From Sphingobium wenxiniae (GTDB lineage: Bacteria > Pseudomonadota > Alphaproteobacteria > Sphingomonadales > Sphingomonadaceae): a stretch of DNA of 64,000 nucleotides. The DNA lies in the NCBI RefSeq assembly GCF_007830065.1, contig NZ_VLKK01000009.1, forward strand, positions 62,001 through 126,000, in the 5' to 3' direction. Positions 15,120 through 23,647 of this stretch are shown here, piece after piece. Both the position numbers and the translations under genes were made by a program. Below the pieces are notes generated by a model. The model was not told the origin of the DNA and searched no databases. It saw nothing but the letters and a program-made list of their open reading frames with translations. The stretch's first letter is position 1, and every line of letters starts with the position of its first letter.

Positions 15120-15590
15120 TCATACCGGCAAGGCCGTCGTATATTTCGTCATCGACAGCGCGAAATGCGAAGCAGCCCCCTGCACGGAAGGGTGCGAGAG
15201 CACCACATTCATCAGCAGATCATTATAATCCGCCACGTCCGCGACCACGATGCGCAGCAGATAATCCCATTCTCCGGACATGGAGAAGCATTCCACGATT
15301 TCCGCCCGCCCGTCGACAAATGCCTCGAATGAGGCCCGCGCATCCCGCGCATGGCTGCGCATCCGGATGTTGCAGAGCACATTCACCTGCCGCTCGACGC
15401 TCGCCGGATCGACCAGCCGCACGGCCTTGAGCAGCACCCCTGCCTGCTCCAGCGCCTTGATCCGCCGCCAGCAGGACGCGCTGGACGCGCCCACCTTCTC
15501 GGCCAGTTCCGCATGGCTGATCGACGCATCGGTCTGCAACAGTTCCACGATGCGGCGGTCGACCGCATCAAGATGACGATCCTGTTTCAT
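15120..15590 (-). CDS. Lrp/AsnC-family transcriptional regulator
   Basis: A 156-residue Lrp/AsnC protein. The helix-turn-helix is at residues 20-60 (AELAEKVGASSASCWRRIKALEQAGV) and the RAM/AsnC ligand-binding domain covers about 70-150, with GEWDYLLRIVVAD in the expected place. The ATG at 15590 gives a normal family N-terminus (DAVDRRIVELLQTD); the frame is open further upstream but with an atypical sequence. It is divergent from phenylalanine hydroxylase, so it is a good candidate for an aromatic-amino-acid-responsive regulator of phhA and hpd; the ligand is inferred. Confidence 0.92.
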   Translation of the reverse strand: MKQDRHLDAVDRRIVELLQTDASISHAELAEKVGASSASCWRRIKALEQAGVLLKAVRLVDPASVERQVNVLCNIRMRSHARDARASFEAFVDGRAEIVECFSMSGEWDYLLRIVVADVADYNDLLMNVVLSHPSVQGAASHFALSMTKYTTALPV

Positions 15591-15636
15591 GATGTAACTA
15601 TATCGGAAATCATATTTCACGATAAGCGTTTTTCTT

Positions 15637-15683
15637 ATGAAGATTGAAACGTCTTTCAGGCAAAATCGTGGAATAATCTTCAT
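15637..15683. promoter_or_regulatory. Inverted repeat in the Lrp-phhA intergenic region
   Basis: ATGAAGATT (15637-15645) and AATCTTCAT (15675-15683) are a perfect 9-bp inverted repeat with a 29-base spacer, inside the 94-bp AT-rich divergent gap and ending just before the phhA ATG. It could be a paired Lrp site or an RNA hairpin at the 5' end of the phhA message. Confidence 0.4.
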
Positions 15684-15684
15684 C

Positions 15685-16563
15685 ATGACCCACATCCATG
15701 AGCGCCCGCCCGAAGGCGCCGCCGCAGACTGGACGATCCCGCAGGACTGGAGCGCCTACACGCCCCGGGACCATGCGATGTGGGATCGTCTGTTCGCGCG
15801 GCAGGCGGCGATGCTCCCCGGCCGCGCGGTGCCGGAGTTCATGGAGGGCCTCGACATCCTGCGCATGACGAAGCCCGGCATCCCGGACTTCACCGAACTG
15901 TCCGACCGCCTGATGCAGCGCACCGGCTGGCAGGTCGTCGCCGTCCCCGGCCTCGTCCCCGACCGCCTGTTCTTCGAGCATCTCGCCAACCGCCGCTTCG
16001 TCGCGGGCCGCTTCATCCGCACGCCGGAGCAGCTCGACTATCTGGAGGAACCGGACGTCTTCCACGACGTGTTCGGCCATGTGCCCCTGCTCGCCCATCC
16101 GGTTTTCGCCGACTATATGCAGGCCTATGGCGAAGGCGGCCTGCGCGCCGAGCGCATGGGCGCCATCGACCGCCTTGCCCGCCTCTACTGGTATACGGTC
16201 GAGTTCGGCCTGATCCGGCAGGGCGACGACCTGCGCCTTTACGGCGCGGGCATCGTGTCTTCCCATGGCGAGTCGATCTTCGCGCTGGACGACCCTTCGC
16301 CCAATCGCCTGGGCTTCGATCTCAAGCGTCTGATGCGGACCAAATATCGCATCGACGACTATCAGCAGAGCTACTTCGTGATCGACAGCTTCGAGGATCT
16401 GCTGCGCCAGACGGTCGAGACGGACTTCGCGCCCCTCTACCACGCGCTGGAGGGCGCCCCCGATCTGGAGGTCGACACCATCCTCCCCGAAGATCGCATC
16501 TACACCCTCGGCACGCAGGCCTATGCCCGTGGCCGCTTCACAAAAGAGGACCGCCTCCCATGA
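15685..16563 (+). CDS. phhA: Phenylalanine 4-monooxygenase
   Basis: A 292-residue pterin-dependent aromatic amino acid hydroxylase that converts phenylalanine to tyrosine. The iron ligands are H127 and H132 in DVFHDVFGHVPLL and E173 in WYTVEFGLI, all conserved. The size fits the bacterial single-domain form with no regulatory domain. I prefer the ATG at 15685 (MTHIHERP) because an alternative at 15637 would add 16 residues and translate the inverted repeat. It overlaps the next gene, 4-hydroxyphenylpyruvate dioxygenase, by four bases, which couples the first steps of phenylalanine/tyrosine catabolism. Confidence 0.94.
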   Translation: MTHIHERPPEGAAADWTIPQDWSAYTPRDHAMWDRLFARQAAMLPGRAVPEFMEGLDILRMTKPGIPDFTELSDRLMQRTGWQVVAVPGLVPDRLFFEHLANRRFVAGRFIRTPEQLDYLEEPDVFHDVFGHVPLLAHPVFADYMQAYGEGGLRAERMGAIDRLARLYWYTVEFGLIRQGDDLRLYGAGIVSSHGESIFALDDPSPNRLGFDLKRLMRTKYRIDDYQQSYFVIDSFEDLLRQTVETDFAPLYHALEGAPDLEVDTILPEDRIYTLGTQAYARGRFTKEDRLP

Positions 16564-17603
16564 CCGCAACGCCGGACAATCCCTTGGGTCTCAACGGCTT
16601 CGAATTCGTCGAGTTCACCTCGCCCGATCCGCAAGCCATGGCGGCGCAGTTCGAACAGCTCGGCTTCACCCCCACCCACCGCCACCCGGTCAAGAACATC
16701 ACCCGCTACAAGCAGGGCGGCATCAACCTGATGCTCAATCGCGACGATGCCGGGCGCGTGGCGGCCTTCCGGGGCGAGCATGGTCCTTCGGCCAGCGCCA
16801 TGGCCTTCCGCGTCGCCGACCCGCAAGCCGCGATGCAATGGGCGCTCGACCATGGCGCGAAACCCACCGACGAGGACGACACCGTCATCCAGGGCATCGG
16901 CGGTTCCTACCTCTATTTCATCGCAGACGGCACGGACCTCTATGCCGATTGGGCCGAATTTCCCGACTGGCGCGAGGCGGAGGCGGCGAACGGCGTCGGC
17001 CTCGACCTGCTCGACCACCTCACCCACAATGTCCGGCGCGGCCAGATGCGCGTGTGGAGCGAATTCTACCGCACCCTCTTCAATTTCGAGGAGCAGAAAT
17101 ATTTCGACATCAAGGGGCAGGCGACCGGCCTTTTCAGCCAGGCGATGATCGCCCCCGACCGCGCGATCCGCATCCCCCTCAATGAAAGCCAGGACGACAA
17201 GAGCCAGATCGAGGAATTCATCCGCGACTATCATGGCGAAGGCATCCAGCACCTCGCCCTCACCACCAGCGACATCTACGCCACGGTGGAGCGGCTGCGC
17301 GCGCGCGGCGTGCGCCTTCAGGACACCATCGAAACCTATTACGAACTGGTCGACAAGCGCGTCCCCGGCCATGGCGAGGATCTAGAGCGGCTCCGCGGAA
17401 ACCGCATCCTGATCGACGGCAGCGCGGAAACGGGCGAGGGCATCCTGCTCCAGATCTTCACCGAGCCGATGTTCGGCCCGATCTTCTTCGAGATCATCCA
17501 GCGCAAGGGCAATGAGGGCTTTGGCAACGGCAATTTCCAGGCGCTGTTCGAAAGCATCGAACTCGACCAGATCCGGCGCGGCGTCATCGACGTGGACGCC
17601 TGA
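16560..17603 (+). CDS. hpd: 4-hydroxyphenylpyruvate dioxygenase
   Basis: A 347-residue non-haem Fe(II) dioxygenase that converts 4-hydroxyphenylpyruvate to homogentisate. It has two vicinal-oxygen-chelate halves. The iron ligands are H153 in LLDHLTHNV, H231 in GIQHLALTT and E311 in IFFEIIQRKG, and the C-terminal gate helix FGNGNFQALFESIE is present. The ATG overlaps the phhA stop codon in an ATGA junction. No aminotransferase or homogentisate dioxygenase gene lies nearby, so the rest of the pathway is encoded elsewhere. A strong hairpin follows the stop codon. Confidence 0.95.
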   Translation: MTATPDNPLGLNGFEFVEFTSPDPQAMAAQFEQLGFTPTHRHPVKNITRYKQGGINLMLNRDDAGRVAAFRGEHGPSASAMAFRVADPQAAMQWALDHGAKPTDEDDTVIQGIGGSYLYFIADGTDLYADWAEFPDWREAEAANGVGLDLLDHLTHNVRRGQMRVWSEFYRTLFNFEEQKYFDIKGQATGLFSQAMIAPDRAIRIPLNESQDDKSQIEEFIRDYHGEGIQHLALTTSDIYATVERLRARGVRLQDTIETYYELVDKRVPGHGEDLERLRGNRILIDGSAETGEGILLQIFTEPMFGPIFFEIIQRKGNEGFGNGNFQALFESIELDQIRRGVIDVDA

Positions 17604-17610
17604 GCGCCGC

Positions 17611-17649
17611 GACCCATGCGGCATGGCTCCCCCTCACGCCGCATGGGTC
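17611..17649 (+). terminator. Strong hairpin after hpd, probable terminator
   Basis: GACCCATGCGGC (17611-17622) and GCCGCATGGGTC (17638-17649) form a perfect 12-bp stem with a 15-base loop, starting 8 bp after the hpd stop codon. Downstream bases are only moderately T-rich, so it is a probable rather than certain intrinsic terminator. Confidence 0.6.
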
Positions 17650-17673
17650 ATACTCCTATTTCCCACATCCTTT

Positions 17674-17696
17674 CGTCCTGAGCGTGTCGAAGGACG
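17674..17696. repeat. Short intergenic repeat of sphingomonad type
   Basis: The motif CGTCCT-(N11)-AGGACG, with a GAGCGTGTCGA core, is a small dyad in the 228-bp gap between hpd and the dehydrogenase gene. From general knowledge, this CCTTCGACACGCTCAGGACG-type element is scattered between genes in Sphingomonadaceae genomes. The rest of the gap holds nothing else I can support. Confidence 0.6.
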
Positions 17697-17831
17697 CGGG
17701 CCACGTTTACCCAACCTGTTTCAACTCTGTCGATTGCGGGCAAGGAGCCAGGCAATGGGTCCGCGCGGAGCGGTATGACTTCCGCCCAACCCATCTGATG
17801 CTGGGCCAACCGACTTTCGAGATGATGACCG

Positions 17832-18710
17832 TCACCGCGTAGGAACCGGCTCCGCGCCCGAATAATCGTAAAATCCCTTGCCGGTCTTGCGGCCATACCA
17901 TCCCGCCTCGACATATTTGACCAGCATCGGCGCGGGGCGGAACTTGGGATCGCCGGTCGTCGAATGCAGCACCTTGCAGATCTCAAGGCAGGTATCCAGC
18001 CCCACGAAATCCGCCAGCGTCAGCGGCCCCATCGGGTGATTAAGGCCCAACTGGATCGCCGTGTCGATATCCTTCACATTGGCGACGCCCTCGCCCAGCG
18101 CGAAGCAGGCTTCGTTCAGCATCGGCAGCAGGATACGATTGACGATGAAGCCCGGCGCGTCGAACGCATGGACGACCTGCTTGCCGAGCTTCACGGCATA
18201 GGCCTCGATCGCCGCCACGGTCTCGGGCGCGGTGGCAAGGCCGCGGATGATCTCGATCAGGGCCATGACCGGCACGGGGTTGAAGAAATGCACGCCCACG
18301 AAGCGCGAAGCATCCGGCGCCGCCTGCGCCAGCCGCGTGATCGGGATGGACGATGTGTTGGACGCCAGGATCGCGTCCGCGCCCAGCAGCGGCCCCACAT
18401 TGCCGAAGATCGTGCGCTTGATGTCCTCGCGCTCGGTCGCCGCCTCGATCACCAGTTGCGCGTCGGCCAGCGGCGCGACATCGCCCGCCGGCCTGATCCG
18501 GGCGAGCGCCGCGTCGGCGTCGGCCTGTTCGATCTTGCCCTTCTCCACGCCCTTGGCCAGCAGCTTGGCGATCCCCGCCAGCCCCTTTTCCGCGCGGGTC
18601 TGGTCGATGTCGGACAGGATCACGTCATAGCCCGCCTGCGCCGAAACCTGCGCGATGCCCGCGCCCATCTGCCCGGCCCCAATCACGCCCACGGTGCGAA
18701 TATCAGTCAT
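17832..18710 (-). CDS. 3-hydroxybutyryl-CoA dehydrogenase
   Basis: A 292-residue NAD(P)-dependent 3-hydroxyacyl-CoA dehydrogenase. The Rossmann motif is [18 protein letters not shown] near residues 7-24. The catalytic histidine is in [12 protein letters not shown], with the [11 protein letters not shown] and [18 protein letters not shown] segments of the C-terminal dimerisation domain following. Size and motifs fit the short form (HbdA/PaaH-like) rather than the fused FadB form. The ATG at 18710 gives the canonical [11 protein letters not shown] start. It acts in butyrate, polyhydroxybutyrate or aromatic-derived acyl-CoA metabolism; the context does not decide which. Confidence 0.9.
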   Translation of the reverse strand: MTDIRTVGVIGAGQMGAGIAQVSAQAGYDVILSDIDQTRAEKGLAGIAKLLAKGVEKGKIEQADADAALARIRPAGDVAPLADAQLVIEAATEREDIKRTIFGNVGPLLGADAILASNTSSIPITRLAQAAPDASRFVGVHFFNPVPVMALIEIIRGLATAPETVAAIEAYAVKLGKQVVHAFDAPGFIVNRILLPMLNEACFALGEGVANVKDIDTAIQLGLNHPMGPLTLADFVGLDTCLEICKVLHSTTGDPKFRPAPMLVKYVEAGWYGRKTGKGFYDYSGAEPVPTR

Positions 18711-18860
18711 ATAGCCCAAGTCCTTCCGCATGAATCAGCTCGCTTGCGTCCCCCTAGCGCGAAGGAAGCGGGACGGACAGCCCCATGGCGCGGGCAGGAC
18801 GGTTCCGGCGGCGTCATTTCCCGCTTTGCGCCGCCCGCCGATGATGGTTAAAGGCTTGCC

Positions 18861-19346
18861 ATGGCCCTTTCCGACGCGACCTCAGAGCCTTTCCTGCCTG
18901 CACCTGCGTCCGGCCGTTTCGCCGCCGGGGAGCATCGCTTCCCCCTGCGCGTCTATTTCGAGGATACCGACCTGTCCGGCCTCGTCTACCACGCCAATTA
19001 TCTGCGCTATATGGAGCGCGCCCGGTCGGATATGCTGCGCATCGCGGGCATCGGCCAGCGGGAGGCGCTGGAAGAGGGCAAGGGCGTCTATGCCGTCACC
19101 GATCTCCATATCCGCTACCGCCGCCCCGCCCGCCTGGACGACGACCTGATGGTGGTAAGCCGCGTCGCGCAGGTCGGCGCCGCGACCTGCGCCATTCATC
19201 AGACAGTCATGCGCGGGGACGCCATATTGACGCAGGGCGACATAACCGTCGCCTTCCTGACGCCCCAGGGCCGGCCCCGAAGGCAGCCCAAGCCCTGGAT
19301 CGACATTTTCAGCCGCCTGATGAGAGGGGAAGACATCCACCCATGA
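18861..19346 (+). CDS. ybgC: YbgC, Tol-Pal-associated acyl-CoA thioesterase
   Basis: A 161-residue hotdog-fold thioesterase. The catalytic signature YFEDTDLSGLVYHANYLRYMERAR near residues 32-55 contains the aspartate and the VYHANY motif of the 4-hydroxybenzoyl-CoA thioesterase/YbgC family. The N-terminal 25 residues are an extension relative to E. coli YbgC. The stop codon overlaps the tolQ ATG by four bases, as in many tol-pal operons. It acts at the inner membrane on acyl-CoA or acyl-ACP; its role in Tol-Pal function is not settled. Confidence 0.92.
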   Translation: MALSDATSEPFLPAPASGRFAAGEHRFPLRVYFEDTDLSGLVYHANYLRYMERARSDMLRIAGIGQREALEEGKGVYAVTDLHIRYRRPARLDDDLMVVSRVAQVGAATCAIHQTVMRGDAILTQGDITVAFLTPQGRPRRQPKPWIDIFSRLMRGEDIHP

Positions 19347-20059
19347 GCCTTGCCATGCCCGCCGTCGGCGCGATGGGCGCCGTCACCGCCAACGCCGCCA
19401 TATCGCCGCTCCATTTGTTCCTCCAGGCCGACATCGTCGTGAAGGGCGTGATGATCGGCCTGCTGCTGGCCAGCATCTGGACCTGGGCGATGATCATCGG
19501 CTTCAGCTTCACCTTGCGGAAAGCGAGCAAGCAGAGCAGCGCCTTTGAGGGCGACTTCTGGAAGGCGGAGGATATCGACCGCTTCTATGAAGCGCGCGGC
19601 AAGGCGGAGTTTCCCGCCGCCAAGGTTATGGCCGCGGGCGTGTCCGAATGGCGCCGCTCCACCGCGCAGAAGGTGATCGACCGCGACGGCACGCGCGACC
19701 GCCTCCATACCGCGATGAACAGCACCATCGCATCGGAGGTGGACCGATTGTCCGACCGGCTCAACATCCTCGCCACCATCGGTTCGGTCGCGCCCTTCGT
19801 CGGGTTGTTCGGCACGGTATGGGGCATCATGCGCGCCTTCACCGCCATCGCGGCCGAGCAGCAGAGCAGTCTCGCCGTCGTCGCGCCGGGCATTGCGGAG
19901 GCTCTGTTCGCCACCGCCATCGGCCTGTTCGCGGCGATCCCGGCGGTCATCGCCTATAACCGCTTCAGCCACGGCATCAACCGCCTCGAAACCCGCCTGT
20001 CGCGCTTCGCCGACGGCTTCTATTCGACGCTGAGCCGCGAACTGGAAGCCCAGCGATGA
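19343..20059 (+). CDS. tolQ: TolQ, proton-channel subunit of the Tol-Pal system
   Basis: A 238-residue MotA/TolQ/ExbB-family protein. Three transmembrane helices are visible at about residues 32-56, 141-163 and 183-205, with the conserved GTVWGIM segment in the second and the APGIAEALFATAIGL segment leading into the third. It forms the proton channel with TolR and energises TolA. A large cytoplasmic loop lies between helices 1 and 2. The start overlaps the ybgC stop codon; tolR follows after 40 bp. Confidence 0.95.
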   Translation: MSLAMPAVGAMGAVTANAAISPLHLFLQADIVVKGVMIGLLLASIWTWAMIIGFSFTLRKASKQSSAFEGDFWKAEDIDRFYEARGKAEFPAAKVMAAGVSEWRRSTAQKVIDRDGTRDRLHTAMNSTIASEVDRLSDRLNILATIGSVAPFVGLFGTVWGIMRAFTAIAAEQQSSLAVVAPGIAEALFATAIGLFAAIPAVIAYNRFSHGINRLETRLSRFADGFYSTLSRELEAQR

Positions 20060-20099
20060 GAAGGCGGCTCTCCACCTTCGTCAGGGAAGGAGCGCGATA

Positions 20100-20576
<477 letters not shown>

Positions 20577-20594
20577 GGTTCATAGGTTCAGGGG

Positions 20595-21518
20595 ATGGAG
20601 CGCGCGGAAAAGATCGGCCTGGGCGTCGCGACGGCAGGACATGTCCTGCTGTTCGGCTTGCTGTCCGCCGGATTCCTGGCCACGCCCAATCCCTTGAAGC
20701 TCAATTCCCCGCCCATGGACGTGAGCCTGGTGGACGAGGTGGCGCTGAAATCCGCCGCGCCGCGCATCTCGGCCGAGCCGCCTCCGCCCAGCGAAGCGCC
20801 GGAAGAAGGCCCGACGCAGGACGCCGCCCCTGCCCCCGCGCCGGAGCCGGAGCCTGCCCCGGCGCCGGAACCCGCGCCCGCACCGCCCAAGCCCAAGCCG
20901 GCGCCCCCCAAGAAAGACGTGCCCAAGGCCGCGCCGAAGCCAAAGCCCGCACCCGAAAAACCCGCGCCGCCCAAGGCGAAACCCGCGCCGGAAAAACCGA
21001 ACAAGCCCGCCGCCGCCGCGCCCGCGCCGAAGAAGGACGCGCCCAAGCCCAAAAAGGATGCCCCGGCGCGCGCCTCCGGCAGCGGCAAGGCGGACAAGCC
21101 CAAAGGCTCGCTGCTGGGCAAGGATTTCCTCAAGGGCATCGACACGGAGGCTGACGCGCCCCGCAAGCCCGCCGCCCCCGCCGCTTCCAGCATGGGGCCG
21201 CAGCAAAAGGCCGCGCTCGATGCGGAACTGCGCCGCCAGTTGAAGCCATATTGGCGTCCCCCCTCCGGCGCGGACGCGGACCAGCTCGTCACCCTGCTTG
21301 AAGTGCGGCTGGACAAGAACGGCCGGGTGATCGGCCAACCGGAGGTGATCGACCAGCTCGGCGTCACCGCCAGCAACCGCCCGCAGGCGCAGCTTCACGC
21401 CGAACGCGCCATTCAGGCGGTGAAGCTCGCTTCCCCCTTCACGAATCTGCCGCCCCAATATTACGAACAGTGGAAGTGGCTGCGGCCGCTCCGCTTTGAC
21501 GCGAGGCTCAACCGATGA
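20595..21518 (+). CDS. tolA: TolA, envelope-spanning protein of the Tol-Pal system
   Basis: A 307-residue TolA-type protein with an N-terminal transmembrane anchor (residues 10-29), a long Pro/Ala/Lys-rich stalk (about 60-160, many repeats of PAP, KPKPAP and PEKPA) and a C-terminal TonB/TolA-like domain (about 205-305). In E. coli the stalk is a helical Ala/Lys/Glu coil; here proline dominates, so it is probably an extended rod more like TonB. Its stop overlaps the tolB ATG by four bases. The repetitive stalk creates a long Gly/Arg-rich false reading frame on the other strand. Confidence 0.9.
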   Translation: MERAEKIGLGVATAGHVLLFGLLSAGFLATPNPLKLNSPPMDVSLVDEVALKSAAPRISAEPPPPSEAPEEGPTQDAAPAPAPEPEPAPAPEPAPAPPKPKPAPPKKDVPKAAPKPKPAPEKPAPPKAKPAPEKPNKPAAAAPAPKKDAPKPKKDAPARASGSGKADKPKGSLLGKDFLKGIDTEADAPRKPAAPAASSMGPQQKAALDAELRRQLKPYWRPPSGADADQLVTLLEVRLDKNGRVIGQPEVIDQLGVTASNRPQAQLHAERAIQAVKLASPFTNLPPQYYEQWKWLRPLRFDARLNR

Positions 21519-22849
21519 TGACGACCCTGATGCGCCGCCTGAGTATGGCGGCGGCCATGCTGATCGCTTTCACCGCCGCGCCCGCGCTGGCGCAGCTTTC
21601 GGTCGACGTGACCGGCGAGATCGAAAGCAATCTCAAGATCGCCGTGCCCACCCTTCCCGCCCAGCAGGAAGTATCCACGCCCGCCGGTTCCTCCAGCGAA
21701 CTGGGCCGCAAGATCGCGGAGGTGATCGCGTCCGACCTCAAAGGCTCCGGCCTGTTCGATCCGTCCGGTCCGGGCGGCCTGCCCCCGGTCGGCTTTTCCG
21801 AAGTCACCTTCCCCCGATATGAGAAATGGGGGGCGTGGCAGGCGCTGGTGCAGGGCTTCGTCCGCACCACGGGCGGGGAAGCGGACATCACCGTGGGCTG
21901 CTATCTCTACGATGTCGCGCTGAAGCAGGAACTCACCCGTCAGGGTTATGTCGTCGCGCCCCGCGACTGGCGCCGCGCCGCGCATAAATGCGCCGACGCC
22001 ATCTATGCGCGCCTGTCGGGCGAAAGCCCCTTCTTCGACAGCCGCATCGCCTATATCGCCGAAAGCGGTCCCAAGGGGAACCGCACCAAGCGGCTCGCCA
22101 TCATGGATTCGGACGGCGCCAATCACCGCTTTATCACCAACGGCCAGTCGATCGCGCTGACGCCGCGCTTCTCGCCCGATTACAAGTCGATCGTCTATGT
22201 GAGCTATCTGGGCAGCCGGGTGCGCATCTACATCTACGACATCGGCACGGGCAAGCAGCGGCTGGTGACGGAAAGCAGCAACCCGACCTTCGCCCCGCGC
22301 TGGTCGCCCGATGGCCGCAACATCCTCTTTTCCATGGCCGTGGCCGGGAACACCGACATCTATCGCGTGGCGGCGGGCGGCGGGACGCCGGTGCGCCTCA
22401 CCAACACGCCCGGCATCGATGTCGGCGGCAGCTATTCGCCCGACGGCCGCCAGATCGTGTTCGAAAGCGACCGTTCGGGCGGACAGCAGATCTATGTCAT
22501 GAACGCCGACGGATCGGGCCAGCGCCGGATCAGCCATGGCGGCGGCCGCTATGCGACGCCCGAATGGAGCCCGCGCGGCGACCTCATCGCCTTCACCAAG
22601 CTGTCGGGCGGCTTCAAGATCGCGGTGATGACTCCGGCCGGCGACAATGAGCGTATCCTGACGAACGGCTGGCAGGACGAGCAGCCCACCTGGTCGCCCA
22701 ATGGCCGCGTGCTGCAATTCTTCCGCACCACGGCGGGACGGGAAGGCGCCAGCCAAGTGTGGCAGGTGGACCTTACCGGCGTCAACGAACGCCGCATCCC
22801 GACACCGCTCAGCGGGTCCGATCCGGCTTGGGGGCCTTTGCTCCCCTGA
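21515..22849 (+). CDS. tolB: TolB, periplasmic beta-propeller protein
   Basis: A 444-residue periplasmic protein with a signal peptide (about residues 1-26, ending APALAQL), an N-terminal alpha/beta domain and a six-bladed beta-propeller built from WD40/PD40 repeats. Repeats such as FAPRWSPDGRNILF, GGSYSPDGRQIVFESDR and QPTWSPNGRVLQF are visible. TolB binds Pal and TolA. An ATG three bases downstream is an equivalent start. A 106-bp gap with a promoter-like sequence separates it from pal. Confidence 0.95.
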   Translation: MMTTLMRRLSMAAAMLIAFTAAPALAQLSVDVTGEIESNLKIAVPTLPAQQEVSTPAGSSSELGRKIAEVIASDLKGSGLFDPSGPGGLPPVGFSEVTFPRYEKWGAWQALVQGFVRTTGGEADITVGCYLYDVALKQELTRQGYVVAPRDWRRAAHKCADAIYARLSGESPFFDSRIAYIAESGPKGNRTKRLAIMDSDGANHRFITNGQSIALTPRFSPDYKSIVYVSYLGSRVRIYIYDIGTGKQRLVTESSNPTFAPRWSPDGRNILFSMAVAGNTDIYRVAAGGGTPVRLTNTPGIDVGGSYSPDGRQIVFESDRSGGQQIYVMNADGSGQRRISHGGGRYATPEWSPRGDLIAFTKLSGGFKIAVMTPAGDNERILTNGWQDEQPTWSPNGRVLQFFRTTAGREGASQVWQVDLTGVNERRIPTPLSGSDPAWGPLLP

Positions 22850-22882
22850 GCATTTTTCTGTGGATAACGGAACCCAATCGTC

Positions 22883-22912
22883 TTGACAGCGTAACGATCT
22901 TCACGAACCATA
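22883..22912 (+). promoter_or_regulatory. Candidate promoter for pal
   Basis: TTGACA at 22883-22888 is a perfect -35 hexamer, followed after 18 bp by ACCATA (22907-22912) as a modest -10. It lies in the tolB-pal gap, about 45 bp before the pal ATG, and would allow pal to be made at higher levels than the rest of the operon. Confidence 0.5.
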
Positions 22913-22955
22913 TCGCCTGACTTCACGGGCGGCAAAAACGACCAAGGAGACCCCG

Positions 22956-23465
22956 ATGAAACTATCCCGGCCCCTTTTGATGGCGACAGCCGTCATAGCG
23001 CTTGCGGCCTGCTCCAAGAAGCCGCCGGCTGAACTGCCTCCCGCTCCCGGCGGCGACGTGGGCGCGGAAACGGGCGCCGCCGCGCCGGGCGGGACGGTCA
23101 AGGGCAGCCAGGAGGATTTCGTCGCCTCCGTATCCTCCGACCGTATATTCTTCGGCCTCGATCAATATGATGTGGATGCGGAAGATCAGGCGACGCTGCA
23201 AAGCCAGGCCGCCTGGCTGCAACAGAATCCCAATGTCCGCGTGACGATCGAGGGGCATTGCGACGAGCGCGGCACCCGCGATTACAACATCGCGCTGGGC
23301 GAACGCCGCGCCAATGCGGCGAAGAATTACCTTGCTTCGCTGGGCATCGATCCCGGCCGCATCACGACGGTCAGCTACGGCAAGGAACGCCCGGCCGCGC
23401 TGGGATCGGACGAATCGGCATGGGCGCAGAACCGCCGGGCGGTCACGGTCACCGTGCAATATTGA
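22956..23465 (+). CDS. pal: Pal, peptidoglycan-associated lipoprotein
   Basis: A 169-residue outer-membrane lipoprotein. The signal peptide ends in a lipobox LAAC with C19 as the acylated residue. A Gly/Pro/Ala-rich linker (20-50) leads to an OmpA-like peptidoglycan-binding domain with FGLDQYDVD, the diaminopimelate-binding HCDERGTRDYNIALGERRA motif near 108-126, and a C-terminal RRAVTVTVQY. An AAGGAG ribosome-binding site precedes the ATG. A strong terminator follows. No ybgF/cpoB gene follows in this window, unlike in E. coli. Confidence 0.96.
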   Translation: MKLSRPLLMATAVIALAACSKKPPAELPPAPGGDVGAETGAAAPGGTVKGSQEDFVASVSSDRIFFGLDQYDVDAEDQATLQSQAAWLQQNPNVRVTIEGHCDERGTRDYNIALGERRANAAKNYLASLGIDPGRITTVSYGKERPAALGSDESAWAQNRRAVTVTVQY

Positions 23466-23491
23466 AGCCTTTGGGTCGCACCTGAGCTTTC

Positions 23492-23525
23492 AGCCCGCCT
23501 GTCCTGGGACCGGCGGGCTTTTTCT
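23492..23525 (+). terminator. Rho-independent terminator of the tol-pal operon
   Basis: AGCCCGCC (23492-23499) pairs with GGCGGGCT (23512-23519) and is followed by TTTTTCTTT on the plus strand, the classical intrinsic form. It starts 26 bp after the pal stop codon. The remaining bases to 23647 hold only a distant inverted repeat (23549-23557 with 23594-23602). Confidence 0.85.
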
Positions 23526-23647
23526 TTGGGCCGGGGCAGCGATTTGCTGATGACGGTTATGGATGGGGAGCGGGCGTCGCGCAGAGCCTTTCTACCGTCA
23601 TCCCAGCATTGAATGGCGGAAAACGGCCGCACGCGTCCCGCACCCGC

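Noticed and set aside
20580-21458. Gly/Arg-rich frame opposite tolA
   Set aside because: It mirrors the Pro/Ala/Lys stalk repeats of tolA on the other strand and has no independent start signal.
23549-23602. GATGACGGT/ACCGTCATC inverted repeat after the tol-pal terminator
   Set aside because: The arms are 36 bp apart with no further pairing and no gene to control; possibly a remnant of a dispersed repeat, not enough to call.
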